Assembly (NCBI RefSeq): GCF_016742135.1
Contig: NZ_JACVCG010000006.1
Location: 1-64,000, forward strand
DNA: 64,000 nt
Source: Brevundimonas sp.
GTDB lineage: Bacteria; Pseudomonadota; Alphaproteobacteria; Caulobacterales; Caulobacteraceae
Direction: 5' to 3'
The position numbers were made by a program, and so were the translations under genes. Below are positions 33,334-41,956 of the stretch, one piece after another. The notes under the pieces were generated by a model, which did not search any database, had not been told where the DNA came from, and worked only from the letters and a program-made list of their open reading frames with translations. Each line of letters begins with the position of its first letter. The first letter of the stretch is position 1.

Positions 33334-34211
33334 GCAAGGTTCAGGGGCGACTTCGTATCGCCATTCAGAAATCCGGCCGTCTGGCCGAGCGCAGCCTCGA
33401 CCTGATCCGCAATGCGGGCCTCCGGGTCATCAAGGGCAATAACGACCTGCTGTACAAGGTCGAGAATGCGCCGGTCGATCTGCTGCGGGTGCGCGACGAC
33501 GACATCCCGACCTTTGTCGCGGACGGAGTCTGTGACCTCGGCATTGTCGGCGAGAATGTGCTGGAGGAAGCCCGTAACGGTGGTCCGTTGGCCGAGGTGG
33601 TCATGCCGCTGGGCTTTGGCCGCTGCACGCTCAAGATCGCCGCGCCCGAGAGCCTGAGCTGGGACGGGCCGGCCTCCCTCAACGGCCTCAGGCTGGCGAC
33701 CAGCTATCCGCGAATTCTGGGCCGCTGGCTGGAGGAGAATGGTGTCGAGGCCGGGGTGATCACCATGCGCGGGGCGGTCGAGGTGGCCCCCCGGCTGAAG
33801 CTGGCCTCGGCCATCTGTGACCTCGTGTCGACCGGGGCGACGCTGGAGGCCAATGGTCTGGTGCCGCTGGACACGGTGTTCGAAAGCCAGGCTGTCCTGA
33901 TCCGCTCGCCCCAGCCGGTCGAGGACACGCTGGAGCCCCTGCTCGAAAACCTGATCGCGCGGATCGGCGGGGTGGTGGCCTCACAGGACGCCAAATACGT
34001 GATGCTGAATGCGCCGCGCGCCGCGCTGGACCGGATCACAGCCCTGCTGCCGGGTTCGGAGTCGCCGACCGTCATGCCGCTGTCGGGTCGCGACGATGCC
34101 GTGGCCGTCCACGCGGTCTGTCAGGAGGCGGTCTTCTGGGAGACGCTGGAGCGGCTGAAGGCCGAAGGTGCCTCGTCAATCCTGGTTCTGCCTATCGAGA
34201 AGATGATGTGA
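33330..34211 (+). CDS. hisG: ATP phosphoribosyltransferase, long form
   Basis: A 293-residue HisG with C-terminal regulatory domain, the long form that needs no HisZ partner. The catalytic domain starts RLRIAIQKSGRLAERSLDL and contains VDLLRVRDDDIPTFVADGVCDLGIVG and the PRPP-binding loop in AICDLVSTGATLEANGL near residue 160. The C-domain (about 215-293) resembles the ACT-like histidine-binding module. It condenses ATP and PRPP in the first step of histidine synthesis and is normally feedback-inhibited. Starts at GTG 33330, overlapping the regulator stop; ends overlapping hisD as TGATG. Confidence 0.96.
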   Translation: MSKVQGRLRIAIQKSGRLAERSLDLIRNAGLRVIKGNNDLLYKVENAPVDLLRVRDDDIPTFVADGVCDLGIVGENVLEEARNGGPLAEVVMPLGFGRCTLKIAAPESLSWDGPASLNGLRLATSYPRILGRWLEENGVEAGVITMRGAVEVAPRLKLASAICDLVSTGATLEANGLVPLDTVFESQAVLIRSPQPVEDTLEPLLENLIARIGGVVASQDAKYVMLNAPRAALDRITALLPGSESPTVMPLSGRDDAVAVHAVCQEAVFWETLERLKAEGASSILVLPIEKMM

Positions 34212-35518
34212 TGCGCCAGATCGACTGGACCACCCTTTCCGCCGAGGAGCAGCGCGCGGCGCTGGCCCGCCCGGCGCAGCGGACCGAGGCGCGCGTCAGC
34301 GACGTCGTGCGCGAGATCTTTGCCGACGTGCAGGCACGTGGCGGCGCAGCTGTCACCGACTGGAGCCTGAAGCTGGACGGCGCGGCGCCAAGACGGATTG
34401 CGATTACCCCGGAAGCGGTCAGCGAGGCCCGCGCGGCCCTGCCGCCGGCCGATACCCGGGCCCTGCGCATCGCCGCCGAGAATGTCCGCATCTTTCATCA
34501 GGCCACGCGGCCCGAAGACACCGGCTGGATCGAAACCACGCCGGGCGTGCGCTCCCGACTGGTGTGGCGGCCCATCGCCTCGGCGGGCCTCTATGTCCCG
34601 GGCGGCAGTGCGCCGCTGTTCTCGTCGCTGCTGATGCAGGCCATTCCGGCGGGCGTCGCCGGTGTGGCGCGCCGGGTGGCCGTGACCCCGCCCGCGAGAG
34701 ACGGCGGTGTGCACCCGGCCATGATCGTGGCGGCGTACGAGGCCGGGCTGGAGGCCCTGTGGCTGATCGGCGGGGCGCAGGCGATCGCCGCCCTGACCTT
34801 TGGCGCGGACCTCGAGGACGGCCGGATCGGACCGGTCGACAAGCTGTTCGGGCCGGGCAATGCCTGGGTCGCCGAGGCCAAGAAACAGGCGAACGCCCGG
34901 CCCGGCGGGCCTGCGGTCGACATGCCGGCGGGACCGTCGGAGCTGATGGTCATCGCCGATTCCAGCGCCGATCCCGAAATCGCCGCCGCCGACCTGCTCA
35001 GCCAGGCCGAGCACGACGCGGATGCCCAGGTGCTGCTGGTGTCGAACAGCCGGGGCGCCATCGCCGCCATTCTGGCCGAGGTGGAGCGCCAGCTACAGAC
35101 CCTGCCGCGCACCGACATCGCCCGTCGCTCGCTGGCAGAGGGACGGGCCATCCGCGTCGCCGATCTGGCCGAGGCGTGCGCCGTCGCCAATCTGTACGGG
35201 CCAGAGCACCTGGCGCTGCAGACGCTCGATGCCGAGCAACTGGTGGGCCGCATCAATGCCGCCGGCGCCATCTTCGTCGGCACCTGGGCCGCCGAGACGC
35301 TGGGCGACTATGCCGCCGGGCCCAGCCACGTCCTGCCGACCGACGGCGGCGCGCGGACCCTGGGCGGCATCACCACCGCCAGCTTCCTGACCTCGATGTC
35401 GGTGCAGTCGGTGTCGGAGGCGGGCGCCGCCGCCCTCGCCCCCGTTGCCGCGCGTCTGGCCCGGCTGGAGGGGCTGGAAGCCCACGCCCGCGCGGCCGAT
35501 CTGAGGTGCCCGTCATGA
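34211..35518 (+). CDS. hisD: Histidinol dehydrogenase
   Basis: A 435-residue HisD, full length for the family (about 430). Conserved parts include LYVPGGSAPLFSSLLMQAIPAGVAGV near residue 120, IGGAQAIAALTFG, FGPGNAWVAEAKKQ and the zinc-binding region SQAEHDADAQV near residue 260 with Gln and His ligands, and the GPSHVLPTDGGART stretch near residue 360. It carries out the last two oxidations from histidinol to histidine with NAD. The ATG at 34211 overlaps the hisG stop; a GTG one codon earlier is possible. Its stop overlaps the next start (ATGA). Confidence 0.96.
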   Translation: MRQIDWTTLSAEEQRAALARPAQRTEARVSDVVREIFADVQARGGAAVTDWSLKLDGAAPRRIAITPEAVSEARAALPPADTRALRIAAENVRIFHQATRPEDTGWIETTPGVRSRLVWRPIASAGLYVPGGSAPLFSSLLMQAIPAGVAGVARRVAVTPPARDGGVHPAMIVAAYEAGLEALWLIGGAQAIAALTFGADLEDGRIGPVDKLFGPGNAWVAEAKKQANARPGGPAVDMPAGPSELMVIADSSADPEIAAADLLSQAEHDADAQVLLVSNSRGAIAAILAEVERQLQTLPRTDIARRSLAEGRAIRVADLAEACAVANLYGPEHLALQTLDAEQLVGRINAAGAIFVGTWAAETLGDYAAGPSHVLPTDGGARTLGGITTASFLTSMSVQSVSEAGAAALAPVAARLARLEGLEAHARAADLRCPS

Positions 35519-36921
35519 CCGCGCTCCCCGCGCCCTTTGCGCCGCTGGTCTCCGGTGGTGAAGGCCTCGACCGCTATCCCGCCCCGCCTGCGGCGCTCGC
35601 CGCCCGCATGGCGGAGGTCTACGGCGTGCCCGTCGATCAGGTTCTGCCGGTACGTGGGGCGACGCACGGGTTTGAGCTGATCTTCCGACTGGCGCTGCGC
35701 GAACAGCTCGGTGTGCAGGCGCCCGAGGGTGAGCCCTTCACGACGCTGACTGCCATCTATCCGACCCCGGTCGAGCCCTACGGGGTGATCCGGATCGCCG
35801 GGCGGGGCACGAACGGCGGCGGCGACGCGTCGTCTTGCGACCTGCTGGTCATGGATGAGGGCGCCATCGAGTTTGAGGACAGCCATTCCGTCGCCGATCG
35901 CGTCGCCGGCACGCCGAACCTGATCGTGGTGCGCAGTCTGTCGCTGGCCTATGGCCTCGCGGGAGCCCGCGTCGGTGCGCTGATCGCCCGGCCCGAGGTG
36001 CTGGACCGGCTGCGCGGGGTGCTGGAGCCCCACGCCCTGCCCGAGCCCTCGGTGCGGCTGGCCCTGCAGGCGCTGGACCCCTCGCGTCTGATCGAGACGG
36101 AGACGCGCATCGCCGCGGTCCGCGCCGAGCGGACACGGATGATGGAGGCCCTGGGCGCGGACGCCGCAGCCGAGCCCGGCCCGGCTGTGCGGCTGCGCGG
36201 TGAGGGTTTGGATGCGGCCATGGCGCGCCTGACTGCGCTGGGCGTACCCTTCGAAGTCGGAGACGGCCTCTACCTGCCGGTGTTCGCCAGGGCCGAGTTG
36301 AACGACCGCACCCTGTCGGCCTTTGGCGTGACCGGCGCAGCCCGCGCCGCCCGCACCGGCGAGGCCGTGCGCGACACGAAGGAGACCCGTATCGTCTGCG
36401 CCGTCGATCTGGACGCCACGGGACCCGTCCGGATCCACACCGGCGTCGGCTTCTTCGATCACATGCTGGAGCAGGTCGCGGCCCACGGCGGCTTTTCGCT
36501 GCGGCTGGCCTGCGAGGGGGACCTGCACACCGACCCGCACCACACGATCGAGGACTCGGCCATCGCTCTGGGTCAGGCGCTGAAGCAGGCCCTGGGCGAA
36601 CGGCGCGGCATCGCCCGCTATGGCTTCGTCCTGCCGATGGACGAGGCCAATGCCACCGTCTCTATCGATCTGTCGGGCCGGCCCTATCCAGTGTTTGAGG
36701 GGACGTTCGCGACCCCCTTCATCGGCGACTACCGCACCGATCTCACGGCCCATGTGTTCCGCTCGCTGGCCGAGCACTTGGGGGCCGCCATCCATGTGGC
36801 GGTGACCGGCGACGACGACCACCACAAGACCGAGGCTGCCTACAAGGCCTTTGGCCGGGCCCTGCGTCAGGCGATCCGCATCGAGGGCGACGCCGTGCCC
36901 AGCACCAAGGGGGTGCTGTGA
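35515..36921 (+). CDS. hisB: Degenerate HisC-like domain fused to HisB
   Basis: A 468-residue fusion. Residues 1 to about 275 resemble a shortened histidinol-phosphate aminotransferase: RYPAPPAALAARMAEVYGV, then DLLVMDEGAIEF, NLIVVRSLSLAYGLAGARVG and a C-terminal small domain. The PLP-binding lysine of the canonical LSKAFGLAG motif is Leu144, and the NPNNPTG loop and about 50 residues before DE(A) are absent, so this part should not be catalytic. Residues about 276-468 are a complete imidazoleglycerol-phosphate dehydratase: RDTKETRIVCAVDLD, HTGVGFFDHMLEQ, DPHHTIEDSAIALG, HHKTEAAYKAFGRAL and the terminal PSTKGVL. There is no stop or obvious new start between the parts. Confidence 0.9.
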   Translation: MTALPAPFAPLVSGGEGLDRYPAPPAALAARMAEVYGVPVDQVLPVRGATHGFELIFRLALREQLGVQAPEGEPFTTLTAIYPTPVEPYGVIRIAGRGTNGGGDASSCDLLVMDEGAIEFEDSHSVADRVAGTPNLIVVRSLSLAYGLAGARVGALIARPEVLDRLRGVLEPHALPEPSVRLALQALDPSRLIETETRIAAVRAERTRMMEALGADAAAEPGPAVRLRGEGLDAAMARLTALGVPFEVGDGLYLPVFARAELNDRTLSAFGVTGAARAARTGEAVRDTKETRIVCAVDLDATGPVRIHTGVGFFDHMLEQVAAHGGFSLRLACEGDLHTDPHHTIEDSAIALGQALKQALGERRGIARYGFVLPMDEANATVSIDLSGRPYPVFEGTFATPFIGDYRTDLTAHVFRSLAEHLGAAIHVAVTGDDDHHKTEAAYKAFGRALRQAIRIEGDAVPSTKGVL

Positions 36922-36925
36922 TGAC

Positions 36926-37051
36926 ATTCCTCCCCTATCGGGGGAGGGGGACCGCGAAGCGGTGGAGGGGGCAACCCCCATACGTCGCCGCTCGTTTGAG
37001 CCCCCTACCCCATCCTTCGGATGGGCCCCCTCCCCCGATGGGGGAGGAACC
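36926..37051. repeat. 126-bp MITE-like palindromic element at the start of hisH
   Basis: Terminal arms of 24 bp (36927-36950 and 37026-37049) are inverted copies with one mismatch, and inner hairpins lie between them (ACCGCGAAGCGGT; CCCATCCTTCGGATGGG). The element is flanked by ATGAC at 36921-36925 and at 37052-37056, like a 5-bp target duplication. The right end GGGGGAGGAACC forms the ribosome binding site of hisH. It encodes no transposase. One arm recurs at 61-86. Confidence 0.75.
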
Positions 37052-37651
37052 ATGACGGAGGTCACCGTCCTTGCCTATGGCGCCGGCAACACCGCCTCGG
37101 TCCAGTTCGCGCTGGAGCGGCTGGGCGCGACCGTGCGCCTGACCGACGACCCTTGCGCAGTGTCAGAGGCCGAGCGACTGGTGCTGCCCGGTGTGGGCGC
37201 AGCCGCCTGGGCCATGGGGCGGCTGGATGCGCTGGGGCTGAGCGATCCGATCCGCGCCTTTCCCCGCCCGCTGATCGGCCTGTGTCTGGGCCAGCAGCTG
37301 CTGTTCGAGACCAGCGCCGAGGGCGACGCCGCCATGCTGGGCCTGATCCCCGGACAGGTGACCCCGCTTACGCCCGGCCCCGGGCTTACGGTGCCGCACA
37401 TGGGCTGGTCGGCCCTGTCCGATCTGGCGAACGATCCGCTGACCGAGGGTGTCGAGGACGGGGCCTATGTGTATTTCGTTCACGGCTTTGCCTGCCCGGA
37501 CGGTCCGGCGACGCTGGCCCGCGCCCGACATGGTGCCCCCTTCCCCGCCATGGTCCGTCAGGGCAACCGCTGGGGCTGCCAGTTTCACCCCGAGCGCTCG
37601 TCGACGACGGGCGCCCGCATCCTCTCAAACTTTCTGGCGATCGACGCATGA
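37052..37651 (+). CDS. hisH: Imidazole glycerol phosphate synthase, glutaminase subunit
   Basis: A 199-residue class I glutamine amidotransferase. The N-terminal TVLAYGAGNTASVQFALERLG is typical of HisH. The nucleophile Cys is in IGLCLGQQLLF near residue 77, and the catalytic His/Glu pair is in GCQFHPERS near residue 176-181. HisH releases ammonia from glutamine for HisF. The start is the ATG at 37052, placed right behind a strong GGGGAGGAACC stretch that belongs to the palindromic element. Before insertion of that element the start probably overlapped the hisB stop, like the other gene borders in this operon. Its stop overlaps the hisA start. Confidence 0.95.
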   Translation: MTEVTVLAYGAGNTASVQFALERLGATVRLTDDPCAVSEAERLVLPGVGAAAWAMGRLDALGLSDPIRAFPRPLIGLCLGQQLLFETSAEGDAAMLGLIPGQVTPLTPGPGLTVPHMGWSALSDLANDPLTEGVEDGAYVYFVHGFACPDGPATLARARHGAPFPAMVRQGNRWGCQFHPERSSTTGARILSNFLAIDA

Positions 37652-38379
37652 TCCTGTACCCCGCCATCGACCTGAAGGACGGCGTCTGTGTGCGGCTGAT
37701 GCATGGGCGGTTCGATCAGGTGACCCGCTATGACGACGATCCGGTCGCCCGGCTGACCGCCTTTGCCGAGGCCGGGGCCGAGTGGGTTCACATCGTCGAT
37801 CTGGACGGGGCCGAGGCCGGACGCGCGGTCCAGCACGACACCCTGTCGCGGCTGGCCAGGACCGGGCGGGTCCGTATCCAGTCCGGCGGCGGGGTGCGCA
37901 CGCAGGATGACGTGAGCCGTCTGAGGGACGCGGGCGTCGCCCGGGTCGTGGTCGGCTCGCTGGCCGTGACTGCGCCCGACACGGTACGCGGCTGGCTGGA
38001 GGATCTGGGGCCCGAGGCCCTGACGCTGGCGCTGGATGTGCGCGTCACCGACGACGGCATCGTCCCTGCGCTGAAGGGCTGGACCGAGGCCGCGCCGCTG
38101 GATCTGTGGGCCGTGCTCGACCTCTATCCCGAGGGTGTGTTCCGCCATTTGCTGGTCACCGACATCGGTCGCGACGGCGCCCTGACCGGCCCCAATATCG
38201 ACCTGCTGGCCCAGATCGTCTGGCGGCGTCCGGACCTGAAGGTCCAGGCCTCGGGCGGGGTGGCTGAGACCTCCGACCTGACGGCCGCGCGCGACGCCGG
38301 CTGTGACGGCGCCATCATCGGCCGCGCCCTGTATGAAGGCCGCTTCTCCGTCGAGCAGGCGCTCGAGGCCGTGCGATGA
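37648..38379 (+). CDS. hisA: ProFAR isomerase
   Basis: A 243-residue (beta/alpha)8 barrel. It starts [20 protein letters not shown], with Asp8 in the usual catalytic position; the second Asp lies in [14 protein letters not shown] near residue 170. The phosphate-binding motifs are [12 protein letters not shown] and [11 protein letters not shown], followed by [13 protein letters not shown]. It converts ProFAR to PRFAR, the substrate of HisF. Overlaps hisH and hisF by ATGA-type junctions, so translation of the whole hisHAF block is probably coupled. Confidence 0.96.
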   Translation: MILYPAIDLKDGVCVRLMHGRFDQVTRYDDDPVARLTAFAEAGAEWVHIVDLDGAEAGRAVQHDTLSRLARTGRVRIQSGGGVRTQDDVSRLRDAGVARVVVGSLAVTAPDTVRGWLEDLGPEALTLALDVRVTDDGIVPALKGWTEAAPLDLWAVLDLYPEGVFRHLLVTDIGRDGALTGPNIDLLAQIVWRRPDLKVQASGGVAETSDLTAARDAGCDGAIIGRALYEGRFSVEQALEAVR

Positions 38380-39143
38380 CCGCGCGGCGCATCATCCCCT
38401 GTCTCGACGTCAAGGACGGCCGGGTGGTCAAGGGCGTTAGGTTCGAGGGCCATGTCGACATGGGCGACGCGGTCGAGCTGGCCCTGCGCTATCGCGATCA
38501 GGGCGCCGATGAGCTGGTCTTCTACGACATCACGGCCAGCCCTGAGGGGCGGACCCTGGACTATGGCTGGGTGGCGGACATCGCCCGCGATCTGGACATC
38601 CCCTTCTGCGTCGCCGGGGGCATCGCCACCGTGGAGCAGGCCGCGCGATGCCTCGATCACGGGGCCGACAAGGTCTCGGTCAATTCGCGGGCGCTGGCCC
38701 GGCCCGAGCTGATCTCCGAGATGGCGGAGCGACTGGGCCGCCAGTGCGTGGTGGTCGGCATCGACAGTCGCCTCATCGACGGCGAGTGGCAGGTGCATCA
38801 GTTCACCGGCGATCCCTCGGCCACCAAGCGCACGGGCCGCCGCACCCTGGACTGGATCCTTGAGGCCGAAGCCCTGGGCGCGGGCGAGATCGTGCTCAAC
38901 GTCATGGACCAGGATGGCGTGCGCAACGGCTATGACATCGCCCAGCTGAAGGCGGCGCGCGAGCGGCTGACCATTCCGCTGGTCGCCTCGGGCGGGGCCG
39001 GGGCGCCTGAGCATTTTCGCGAGGTGTTCGAACAGGCCGACGTTTCGGGCGCGCTGGCTGCCAGCGTGTTCCACACGGGCGCCGTCGCCATCCCGGACCT
39101 CAAACGCTTTCTCGCCGACGCCGGACAGGAGATCAGGCTGTGA
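38376..39143 (+). CDS. hisF: Imidazole glycerol phosphate synthase, cyclase subunit
   Basis: A 255-residue barrel enzyme starting [22 protein letters not shown]; Asp11-type catalytic residue is in CLDVKDG and the second Asp in [12 protein letters not shown] near residue 177. The phosphate sites are [11 protein letters not shown] and [13 protein letters not shown]. It uses ammonia channelled from HisH to form imidazole glycerol phosphate and AICAR. Family-typical [12 protein letters not shown] stretch and [14 protein letters not shown] near the C-terminus are complete. Borders overlap hisA (ATGA) and hisIE (GTGA). Confidence 0.97.
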   Translation: MTARRIIPCLDVKDGRVVKGVRFEGHVDMGDAVELALRYRDQGADELVFYDITASPEGRTLDYGWVADIARDLDIPFCVAGGIATVEQAARCLDHGADKVSVNSRALARPELISEMAERLGRQCVVVGIDSRLIDGEWQVHQFTGDPSATKRTGRRTLDWILEAEALGAGEIVLNVMDQDGVRNGYDIAQLKAARERLTIPLVASGGAGAPEHFREVFEQADVSGALAASVFHTGAVAIPDLKRFLADAGQEIRL

Positions 39144-39766
39144 CCCTCAATCCCGACACGCTGGATTTCGAAAAAGGCGGCGGCCTGATTCCCGTGGTGG
39201 TGCAGGACGCGGCGACGCTGCAGGTGCTGACCCTGGCCTGGATGGATCGCGCCGCGCTGGAGGAAACGCAGGCGAGCGGCGAGGCGACCTTCTTTTCCCG
39301 CTCGCGCGGCGGGCGCTGGCGCAAGGGCGAGACCTCGGGCGACCGACTGCATGTCGTTTCGCTCACCCCCGACTGCGACGGCGACGCCCTGGTGCTCAAG
39401 GTCCGGCCGATCGGCAATGCCTGTCACCTGGACCGCATCAGCTGTTTCGGCGAGGAGGATGCACCGGGCCTCGGGCGTCTGGGCCGACTGGAGGCGACCA
39501 TCGCCGCCCGCGCCGACGCTGATCCGAAGACCAGCTGGACGGCCCGCCTGATGGCGGAAGGGCCGAAACGCGCCGCGCAGAAGGTCGGCGAGGAGGGCGT
39601 GGAAACAGCGCTGGCGGGCGCGGCCGGCGACACAGACGAGCTTGCGAATGAGGCGGCGGACCTCATCTATCATCTGTTCGTTCTGCTCAGGACGCGTCAC
39701 ATGGTGTTTCAGGACGTGCTCAACGTGTTGGCCCGGCGGGCCGAAACGGCCAAGAACCCTGACTGA
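39140..39766 (+). CDS. hisI: Bifunctional PRA-CH / PRA-PH enzyme
   Basis: A 208-residue HisIE fusion. The N-terminal cyclohydrolase domain (about 1-105) has [30 protein letters not shown], the Mg-binding [11 protein letters not shown] stretch and zinc-site cysteines in [11 protein letters not shown]. The C-terminal pyrophosphohydrolase domain (about 112-205) has [24 protein letters not shown] and [17 protein letters not shown], with the EExxE-type acidic metal site. It catalyses steps 2 and 3. The [10 protein letters not shown] region links the domains. The GTG start at 39140 overlaps the hisF stop. It is the last his gene. Confidence 0.94.
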   Translation: MTLNPDTLDFEKGGGLIPVVVQDAATLQVLTLAWMDRAALEETQASGEATFFSRSRGGRWRKGETSGDRLHVVSLTPDCDGDALVLKVRPIGNACHLDRISCFGEEDAPGLGRLGRLEATIAARADADPKTSWTARLMAEGPKRAAQKVGEEGVETALAGAAGDTDELANEAADLIYHLFVLLRTRHMVFQDVLNVLARRAETAKNPD

Positions 39767-39816
39767 CGGCGTGCCGCCTCTGGCCGGTGCGCCCGGACGA
39801 AGAGACGGAGAGGCGA

Positions 39817-41256
39817 ATGTCGGCCCTGATACTGTTCGGCGGAGGTGGCGATCTGGCGCTGCGCATGCTGCTGCCGTCGCTCTATTTCCTCGACCACGAC
39901 GGTCTTCTGGATCCCGAGCTGAAGATCATCTCAGCCGCCCGCTCGGACGAAACGCGGGACGACTATATCGCGCGGGTGCGGGCTTCGGTCGAGCCCCGCG
40001 CAAAATCGGACGAGGCCTGGGCGGACGACACCTGGGCCCGGCTGGCCGCCCGGCTGGACTATGTGGCGCTCGACGCCACCAGCGCGGACGAGCTGAAGAC
40101 GTTGAAGGCGAAAATCGGGGATGGCGCTGTAACCGCTTTCATGGCCGTGTCGCCGTCGATCTACGGCCGGATCGTGCCCGCCATGCACGCCGCGGGGCTG
40201 GCCGGGCCCGACACTCGCATTGTGCTGGAAAAGCCCGTAGGCTGCGACCTGGAGAGCTTCCGCGAGATCGATGATGCCGTCTCGGCCGTGTTCGACGAAA
40301 GCCAGGTGTTCCGCATCGACCACTATCTGGGCAAGGAGACGGTCCAGAACCTGATCGCCCTGCGCTTCGGCAACACCATCTTCGAGCCACTGTGGAACAA
40401 TCTGACCATCGACCATGTGCAGATCACCGTGGCCGAGACCGTCGGGGTGGGCGACCGCTGGCCCTATTACGACGAGTACGGAGCATTGCGCGACATGCTG
40501 CAGAACCACATGCTGCAGCTGCTGTGTCTGGTGGCCATGGAGCCGCCGTCCGACATCGACGCGGACTCGGTGCGAAATGAGAAGGTCAAGGTGCTGCGCA
40601 GCCTGAGGCCCATCACCGTCGAGGAGGTGACCCGCGTGACCGCTCGGGGTCAGTACCCGGAGTATCTGAATGAACGGGGCGCGCCGACCGACACGGAGAC
40701 CTTCGTCGCTATCCGCGCCGACATAGATAATTGGCGCTGGGCGGGCGTGCCCTTCTTCATGCGCACCGGCAAATGCATGGCCGAAAAGCGCACCGAGATC
40801 GTGATCCAGTTCAAGCCGGTCCCGCACTCGATCTTCGGGCGGGACGGGTCCAGCTATCGCGGGGTCATCCAGCCCAACCGGATGATTATTGAACTCCAGC
40901 CCGACGAGGACATTTCCCTTGAGGTGATGAACAAGCAACCGGGCCTGGACCAGCGCATGCAGCTGCAGCCCATCACCATGAGCCTGTCGTGGGGGCACAA
41001 TGACCGCAAGGCCCGCCCGCCGCGGCGTCGCATCGCCTATGAGCGGCTGTTGCTGGATGCCATGTCGGGCGACTCCACCCTGTTTGTCCGCCGAGACGAG
41101 GCGGAACAGGCGTGGAAATGGGTCGATGAGGTCTCGGATGCCTGGGAGGGGGCGGACATGAAGGTCGAACCCTATGAAACCGGCAGCTGGGGCCCCGAGG
41201 CCGCCGACCTGCTGCTGTCCCGCACCGGCCGCCGCTGGAACAGTCATGAGCGTTGA
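39817..41256 (+). CDS. zwf: Glucose-6-phosphate dehydrogenase
   Basis: A 479-residue G6PD. The coenzyme loop near the N-terminus is LFGGGGDLALRMLLPSL, and the active-site motif RIDHYLGKETVQNL near residue 168 contains the catalytic His and substrate-binding Lys. It further has NERGAPTDTETFVAIRADIDNWRWAGVPFFMRTGK, typical of the family. It oxidises glucose-6-phosphate to 6-phosphogluconolactone, the entry to the Entner-Doudoroff route. GGAGAGG lies just before the ATG at 39817. It begins 50 bases after hisIE on the same strand; read-through from the his operon is possible, and I see no terminator between them. Overlaps pgl by 11 bases. Confidence 0.96.
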   Translation: MSALILFGGGGDLALRMLLPSLYFLDHDGLLDPELKIISAARSDETRDDYIARVRASVEPRAKSDEAWADDTWARLAARLDYVALDATSADELKTLKAKIGDGAVTAFMAVSPSIYGRIVPAMHAAGLAGPDTRIVLEKPVGCDLESFREIDDAVSAVFDESQVFRIDHYLGKETVQNLIALRFGNTIFEPLWNNLTIDHVQITVAETVGVGDRWPYYDEYGALRDMLQNHMLQLLCLVAMEPPSDIDADSVRNEKVKVLRSLRPITVEEVTRVTARGQYPEYLNERGAPTDTETFVAIRADIDNWRWAGVPFFMRTGKCMAEKRTEIVIQFKPVPHSIFGRDGSSYRGVIQPNRMIIELQPDEDISLEVMNKQPGLDQRMQLQPITMSLSWGHNDRKARPPRRRIAYERLLLDAMSGDSTLFVRRDEAEQAWKWVDEVSDAWEGADMKVEPYETGSWGPEAADLLLSRTGRRWNSHER

Positions 41257-41956
41257 GATCGAAACCTTTGCCCGTCGCGCGGACTGGGCCGCAGCCTGCG
41301 CCGCCCGCCTGACCGACGCCCTGGCCGGGGCCCTGAGCGAACGCCCGCGCGCCTTTTTCGCAGGCTCAGGCGGATCGACCCCCGGCCCGATCTATGCCGC
41401 GATGAGAAAGGCTGATCTGGACTGGAACCGCGTGACCGTCACCCTGGTCGATGAGCGACACGTCCCGGAAAACTCGCCCGAGTCGAACGCCACCCTTCTG
41501 AAGACAAGCCTGCCGGTCGGCCCCGGACAGGCCGACTTCATCCCCCTGTACAGCCCCGCCGTGACCGTCGACCGCGCCGCCGCTGTCGCCACCCACGCCC
41601 TGGCTGGCCAGACCGACCGGCTTGACGCGGCCCTGCTGGGCATGGGCGAAGACGGCCATATCCTGTCGATGTTCCCGGAAAGCCCGACGCTGAAGACGCT
41701 GCTGATCCCGACCCTGACGCCCGCCATACTCGGCGTGCCGCCCGGTCGCGATGGTATGGCGCCCAGCCGCGAGCGCCTGTCGATGAACCTGCCTTGGCTG
41801 ATGGCCTGTGGCACCGTGGTCATGGCCCTGACCGGCTCGGCCAAGCGCAAGGTGTTCGAGGATCGCATCATGGCCGATCCCGCCCTTGTCCCCGTCGCGG
41901 CGCTGGCCGCCCACATCCCCCACCTGCAAGTCCTCTGGACGGAACAGTCTGAATGA
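41246..41956 (+). CDS. pgl: 6-phosphogluconolactonase
   Basis: A 236-residue protein of the DevB/SOL type lactonase family. Conserved motifs are [14 protein letters not shown] near residue 35 (phosphate binding), [18 protein letters not shown] near residue 65, and [15 protein letters not shown] near residue 130 with the catalytic His. It hydrolyses 6-phosphogluconolactone made by Zwf. Begins inside the zwf reading frame (11-base overlap), and its stop overlaps edd by ATGA, so zwf-pgl-edd are translationally linked. Its length is normal for the family. Confidence 0.94.
   Translation: MSVEIETFARRADWAAACAARLTDALAGALSERPRAFFAGSGGSTPGPIYAAMRKADLDWNRVTVTLVDERHVPENSPESNATLLKTSLPVGPGQADFIPLYSPAVTVDRAAAVATHALAGQTDRLDAALLGMGEDGHILSMFPESPTLKTLLIPTLTPAILGVPPGRDGMAPSRERLSMNLPWLMACGTVVMALTGSAKRKVFEDRIMADPALVPVAALAAHIPHLQVLWTEQSE

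Noticed and set aside
35700..35850. A frameshift as the cause of the short HisC-like part
   Set aside because: The missing NPNNPTG block is not found in the other frames, and the flanking homology stays in one frame. It is a deletion, not a frameshift.
36366..36921. HisB as a separate gene starting at an internal GTG near its N-terminus
   Set aside because: The frame is continuous from the ATG that overlaps hisD, and no clear ribosome site stands out at that GTG, so a fusion is simpler. A secondary internal start cannot be excluded.
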